DNA of 8,652 bases. It comes from an uncultured Bacillota bacterium. GTDB lineage: Bacteria > Bacillota_I > Bacilli_A > RF39 > UBA660. Numbering within the stretch: position 1 is the stretch's first letter; each line of letters opens with the position of its first letter. The stretch spans positions 1 to 8,652 of the forward strand of contig CAMNHZ010000036.1 of NCBI GenBank assembly GCA_946540075.1. Direction: 5' to 3'. Below the pieces are notes generated by a model that saw only the letters and a program-made list of their open reading frames with translations, was not told the DNA's origin and searched no databases. Shown here in pieces: positions 5,122 to 8,652 of this stretch. A program made the translations under genes and the position numbers.

Positions 5122-7047
5122 ATGAATTCGGATTTGAAACGAATAAAAAAGAAGTATGGCGAAAACATGATGAAATTATGTAGAAAATTATTTCCTACGA
5201 TATTAGAAAAAGATAATTTATTATTTGAAATCTTATCTAGTCACTTTGCCTACTCAAAATTTTTGTACAATGATATTATAAATAACGACTTAGAAGATGA
5301 ATTCAAAAATTATATATATAGTTTCGTTGATGTTGAAAAACAATGTATTTATGATGAGGACAAATCGGTAAAAGAATTACTTAAAGATGCGGGATATACT
5401 CTTTATGAGTGTCATAGTGAAGATGATATTCAATCATTTAAAAAGTACTATGCAAAAAAAGAGAAATTATGTACATTTAATAGTAATAGATTAGATCGTT
5501 GTTATGTTTTCTTTGCCTTAAAAGAAAATGCTGACAAGATAGATCGTAAAAACTTTCCCCTTCCTAAAAGAGAAGATAATTATGGTACATCAGTAATAAG
5601 TATTCAATTTAGTAGAGGTAAAACTAATACATTATCAATAAAGAATAGGTATAATCATTCGGTTTATAATCCCGATGCAACATTTTCAAATAACCTAGAC
5701 AATATAAGAAGAGGTTTAACAAAAGCATTTGAAAAAGAATATAATTTAAATATAAATTATAATAATGTTGACTTCGAAATCCCAGGATATGTAAAATCAA
5801 AAAATAATAAGTATTATAAATATAATTACATGATAGATGGAGTATATTATTGTCCAGATAACATAATAATTGATAATGGTGAAGTAAAGAAATATGATAA
5901 ATCAAAATATTTAGTAACGGATTATTTTATACTAGATTTAGAAAATAAAAAAATAGATACATATAAAAAGGATTTAGAAGATGGTTTTACCAAGTCTTTA
6001 TCTAATATAGAAAAGATAAATGTAAAGGTAGATAAGATAAATAATAATAAACATATAATTATTAATGATAATATTGAAATTGTACTAGATCAATATAATT
6101 GTATAATCAAGTATACTAACCCAAATATAAGAAATATAAATAATAGCTTTATGCGTTATAATAAAAAACTAAAAACTTTAAATTTACCAAAAGTAGAAAC
6201 AATAGGAACAGACTTTTTATATAATAATAAACGATTAACAACATTATCTTTAAAAAGTTTAAAGATGGTTGATGACTATTTTTTGTGTTCTAATCAAAAT
6301 TTAAAAAATATTGATTTACCAAAAGTAGAATTTGTAGGAGATAAATTCTTATATAATAATGAAAACTTAACAAAAATAGAAATGCCTAATTTAAAAGAAG
6401 TTGGAGATTCATTTATTAAGAAAAATCGAACAATAAATGTTCTAAATCTTCCAAAACTGGAATATATAGATGATGATTTTTTAGTGTTTAATGAAGATTT
6501 AACATATTTAAATTTACCAAGTGTAAAAAGAATTGGTAATGGATTTGTAAAAAATAGTGTTCAAATAAAAAAGGTATATTTAAAAGATGTAGAAGTTGTT
6601 GGAAATGACTTTCTAAGAGATAACGATAAATTAAATCAATTATATCTACCAAAACTAGAATCTGCGGGTGATAATTTTCTAAAATTTGACAGTCATATAG
6701 AAACTTTATATACTCCAAGATTAAAGAATGCAGGAAATGATTTTCTATATCATGCCGAAGAGTTAATCGAACTATATGCTCCAGAATTAATTAGTGTGGG
6801 AAATAGTTTCTTATACTATAATAGTAAGTTGTCAGAATTATGCTTAAAGAATTTAGAAAAAGCTGGTAAAAACTTTATGAAATTTAATAGAAAATTAAGA
6901 TTAGTTTATTTACCAAAATTAATAACTAAAGAAAATAACTTTTTAAAATATAATAAATGTTTAAAAGAATTCTATTTAGTTGGTTCAAAAACAAAAAAAC
7001 ATCAAAAGAATAAAATGCTTACATTAATAAGAAAGATTACTAGATAA
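5122..7047 (+). CDS. Cytosolic leucine-rich-repeat protein with unrecognised N-terminal domain (copy 1)
   Basis: A 641-residue protein in two parts. Residues 1-341 form a conserved region I cannot assign to a family. Its best-conserved stretches against the downstream paralogue are KKYGENMM (10-17), FAYSKFLYNDII (42-53), YECHS (95-99), SVISIQFS (157-164), TLSIKNRYNHSV (170-181), DATFSNNLDNI (185-195) and YYCPDNIIIDN (242-252). Residues 342-605 are twelve 22-residue repeats with the pattern FLxxNxxLxxLxLPxLxxVGDx, plus a partial thirteenth. These resemble BspA-like (LRR_5) repeats but are one residue shorter. A basic tail (623-641) has eight Lys/Arg and no acidic residue. There is no signal peptide, membrane segment or LPXTG sorting motif, so a cytosolic protein is inferred. 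It has its own promoter and terminator. Start at 5122 rather than GTG 5110 follows the ribosome binding site and paralogue alignment. Function unknown; the repeats suggest protein binding. Confidence 0.9.
   Translation: MNSDLKRIKKKYGENMMKLCRKLFPTILEKDNLLFEILSSHFAYSKFLYNDIINNDLEDEFKNYIYSFVDVEKQCIYDEDKSVKELLKDAGYTLYECHSEDDIQSFKKYYAKKEKLCTFNSNRLDRCYVFFALKENADKIDRKNFPLPKREDNYGTSVISIQFSRGKTNTLSIKNRYNHSVYNPDATFSNNLDNIRRGLTKAFEKEYNLNINYNNVDFEIPGYVKSKNNKYYKYNYMIDGVYYCPDNIIIDNGEVKKYDKSKYLVTDYFILDLENKKIDTYKKDLEDGFTKSLSNIEKINVKVDKINNNKHIIINDNIEIVLDQYNCIIKYTNPNIRNINNSFMRYNKKLKTLNLPKVETIGTDFLYNNKRLTTLSLKSLKMVDDYFLCSNQNLKNIDLPKVEFVGDKFLYNNENLTKIEMPNLKEVGDSFIKKNRTINVLNLPKLEYIDDDFLVFNEDLTYLNLPSVKRIGNGFVKNSVQIKKVYLKDVEVVGNDFLRDNDKLNQLYLPKLESAGDNFLKFDSHIETLYTPRLKNAGNDFLYHAEELIELYAPELISVGNSFLYYNSKLSELCLKNLEKAGKNFMKFNRKLRLVYLPKLITKENNFLKYNKCLKEFYLVGSKTKKHQKNKMLTLIRKITR
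6145..6936 (+). repeat. Twelve 66-bp coding repeats (22-residue leucine-rich units)
   Basis: Twelve consecutive units of exactly 22 codons with no insertions or deletions encode residues 342-605; a truncated thirteenth unit continues to about 6987. Conserved positions are Phe-Leu at 2-3, Asn at 6, Leu at 9, 12 and 14, Pro at 15, Leu/Val at 17, Val/Ile at 20 and Gly-Asp/Asn at 21-22. At DNA level the units have diverged, but the 15-mer TTACCAAAAGTAGAA recurs at 6184 and 6316, exactly two units apart, and again in the paralogue at 8600. Confidence 0.9.
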
Positions 7048-7054
7048 TATTTAC

Positions 7055-7084
7055 AAAAATACTGGTTATAAAGCCGGTATTTTT
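7055..7084 (+). terminator. Rho-independent terminator between the two LRR genes
   Basis: AAAAATACTGG (7055-7065) pairs with CCGGTATTTTT (7074-7084) in an 11-bp stem with one G-T pair. The loop is TTATAAAG, where one more T-G pair is possible. A T-rich run continues to 7093. The next promoter's -35 box starts at 7092, so this separates the two genes into individual transcription units. Confidence 0.85.
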
Positions 7085-7091
7085 ATTTATT

Positions 7092-7119
7092 TTGACAAAG
7101 ATATTAATTATGCTATAAT
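7092..7119 (+). promoter_or_regulatory. Consensus promoter of the second leucine-rich-repeat gene
   Basis: Perfect TTGACA (7092-7097) and TATAAT (7114-7119) are separated by 16 bases, with a TGC extension at 7111-7113 making an extended -10. It is homologous in sequence and spacing to the promoter at 5051-5078. AGGAGG at 7138-7143 follows, seven bases before the ATG. Confidence 0.87.
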
Positions 7120-7150
7120 ACCAAGAAAAGAAGCAAAAGGAGGAAGTAAA

Positions 7151-8652
7151 ATGCATGATGATTTATATATGATAAAAAAGAAATATGGCGAAAATATGAT
7201 GCACTTATGCCGAGAATTATTTCCTACTATCCTTGAAACAAATGGCTCGCTATATCAATTGTTATCGGATAATTTTGCTTATTCAAAATTTTTGTATAAC
7301 GATATTATTGGTAATAATCTAAAAGAATCATTTAAAAATTATATATATAGTCTCTTTAAAGGTGAAGAAACATATGTTGAGAGTGAAAAAAGTGTTGAAG
7401 AATTACTAGACGAGGCAGAGTATAAGTTTTATGAATGTCATAGTAACGCAGATATACAGTCATTTAAAAAGTATTATAAAGAGAAAGAACAATTATGTAC
7501 TTTTAATAATAATCGTTTGAATAATTGTTATGTCTTTTTTGCTGTAAAGAAAAATGTTGATGAAATAAAAGAATTTATTGAACCAAAAAGACAGGATGAT
7601 TATGGGGTATCAGTTATAAGTATACAGTTTAGTAAGGGAGAAACTAATACTTTATCAATAAAGAATAGATATAATCATAGTGTGATTAACTCTGATGCAA
7701 CATTTTCAAATAATTTAGATAATATCAAAAAAGGATTAACAAAAGCATTTGAAAAACAATATAATTTAAATATAAATTATAATAAATATGGCTTTGAAAT
7801 ACCAAAATACGTAAAAGCAAATGATGGAAAGTATTATAAATATAATTATGAAATTAATAATATATATTATTGCCCAGATAATATAATAATAGATAATTCA
7901 GATGTAAAAAAATATGATAAAGCGGATCATATAGTATTAGATTATTTTATACTTAATTTACGAGATAAGAGTATTGTTATTTACGATAAAAGTATAGATG
8001 ATGACTTAACAAAACATTTTGATAATATAAAAAAGATAGAAGTAAAGTTAGATAAACAAAACAAAAAGAAAAAAATATATTTAGACGATAGTATTATTAT
8101 TGTCTTAGATGATCAGAATAACATTATTAAATATAAGAATTCAAAAATAAAAAAAATTTATGATAATTTTATGATTCATAATACTAACTTAAAAGTTTTG
8201 GATTTACCAGAAGTAGAAGAGATTAATAATGACTTTTTAATTAATAATAAAAAAATTACCGATGTATGTTTAAAAAATGTAGAGGTTGTTGGAAATAATT
8301 TCTTAACAAAGGCAGAAAAATTATCTTGTGTTGATATGTCAAAAGTAAAAATCATAGGAGATAAATTCTTAAACTCAGATACAGAAATAGACCATATTAA
8401 TTTACCTAACGTTAAGATTATTGGTAATTGTTTTATGAACTGCAATCGAAATATCCGAGAAATAAATTTATCAAAAGTAGAAATTATTGGAAATAATTTC
8501 TTAAATGCAAATGAAAAACTATTAAGTATAGAGTTTCCTAATTTAAGAAGAATTGGAAATAACTTTCTTATGTTTAATGAGATACTAACTAAAATATATT
8601 TACCAAAAGTAGAAAAAATAGGTGATAATTTCTTGCTATATAATAAAAAATT
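7151..8652 (+). CDS. Cytosolic leucine-rich-repeat protein with unrecognised N-terminal domain (copy 2), 3' end cut by window
   Basis: A tandem paralogue of the preceding gene, open for 500 residues and running off the right edge. The ATG at 7151 is preceded by AGGAGG (7138-7143) at ideal spacing. Residues 1-338 align nearly gap-free with copy 1 and are well over half identical by eye, sharing KKYGENMM, FAYSKFLYNDII, YECHS, SVISIQFS, TLSIKNRYNHSV, DATFSNNLDNI, FEKQYNLNINYN and YYCPDNIIIDN. The main length difference is a three-residue shortening near 145. From residue 339 there are seven complete 22-residue leucine-rich repeats and the start of an eighth. No signal peptide or membrane helix is seen at the N-terminus. 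The repeats diverge more from copy 1 than the N-terminal region does, as expected if the N-terminal region carries a shared activity and the repeats carry specificity (inference). Function unknown. Confidence 0.9.
   Translation, partial: MHDDLYMIKKKYGENMMHLCRELFPTILETNGSLYQLLSDNFAYSKFLYNDIIGNNLKESFKNYIYSLFKGEETYVESEKSVEELLDEAEYKFYECHSNADIQSFKKYYKEKEQLCTFNNNRLNNCYVFFAVKKNVDEIKEFIEPKRQDDYGVSVISIQFSKGETNTLSIKNRYNHSVINSDATFSNNLDNIKKGLTKAFEKQYNLNINYNKYGFEIPKYVKANDGKYYKYNYEINNIYYCPDNIIIDNSDVKKYDKADHIVLDYFILNLRDKSIVIYDKSIDDDLTKHFDNIKKIEVKLDKQNKKKKIYLDDSIIIVLDDQNNIIKYKNSKIKKIYDNFMIHNTNLKVLDLPEVEEINNDFLINNKKITDVCLKNVEVVGNNFLTKAEKLSCVDMSKVKIIGDKFLNSDTEIDHINLPNVKIIGNCFMNCNRNIREINLSKVEIIGNNFLNANEKLLSIEFPNLRRIGNNFLMFNEILTKIYLPKVEKIGDNFLLYNKK
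8165..8652 (+). repeat. 66-bp coding repeats of LRR copy 2, truncated by window edge
   Basis: Seven complete 22-codon units (8165-8626) and the first eight residues of another follow the same FLxxNxxLxxLxLPxLxxIGN pattern as copy 1. The exact 15-mer TTACCAAAAGTAGAA at 8600-8614 is shared with copy 1, as is GGAGATAAATTCTTA near 8357. Confidence 0.88.

Noticed and set aside
5122..7047. Standard BspA-like surface adhesin annotation
   Set aside because: The repeats are related, but there is no signal peptide, membrane helix or sorting motif, the unit is 22 rather than about 23 residues, and half the protein is a different conserved region.
6145..8652. Periodic repeats as a CRISPR array
   Set aside because: The 66-bp period is fully coding, with degenerate units and no constant repeat plus unique spacer structure; it reflects 22-residue leucine-rich repeats.
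1..8652. Reassigned genetic code (TGA as tryptophan, as in Mycoplasma)
   Set aside because: No complete gene here ends in TGA (six TAA and one TAG, plus TAA for the truncated dacB). But no in-frame TGA occurs either and the Trp codons I checked are TGG. With so few genes this is explained by AT bias.

Overview
The window is a very AT-rich bacterial segment (about a quarter to a third G+C by eye) with every convincing gene on the + strand, tight spacing, sigma-A-type promoters and purine-rich ribosome binding sites. It begins inside a gene followed by spmA and spmB, the gene order known from the dacB-spmA-spmB spore-cortex operon of endospore formers. This points to a low-GC, endospore-forming Bacillota, plausibly an uncultured gut lineage of Bacilli/Erysipelotrichia type. 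The exact lineage cannot be fixed from the sequence alone.

Layout. Positions 1-2042 hold the 3' part of a D-alanyl-D-alanine carboxypeptidase (dacB) overlapping spmA, which overlaps spmB: one translationally coupled sporulation operon. Positions 2045-2600 hold a single-gene unit with its own promoter and hairpin terminator, encoding an unrecognised membrane-anchored protein with two extracytoplasmic cysteines. Positions 2621-3920 hold pyrimidine-nucleoside phosphorylase (pdp). Positions 3954-4210 hold a compact promoter-rpoZ-terminator unit for the RNA polymerase omega subunit. Positions 4224-5038 hold recX with its own promoter. Positions 5051-7084 and 7092-8652 hold two tandem paralogous genes, each with a consensus promoter. 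They encode proteins with a conserved, unrecognised N-terminal region of about 340 residues followed by 22-residue leucine-rich repeats. The second gene runs off the right edge.

The housekeeping half is a series of short independent transcription units: cortex maturation, nucleoside salvage, transcription and RecA modulation. It has no obvious shared pathway. The most unusual part is the tandem leucine-rich-repeat pair. Neither protein has a signal peptide or membrane segment, so they look cytosolic rather than being ordinary BspA-like surface proteins. Promoter, coding region and repeat architecture are all duplicated, so this may be the left end of a larger paralogue array. No tRNA, rRNA, CRISPR array, insertion sequence or riboswitch was found. 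No gap between genes exceeds about 105 bases.
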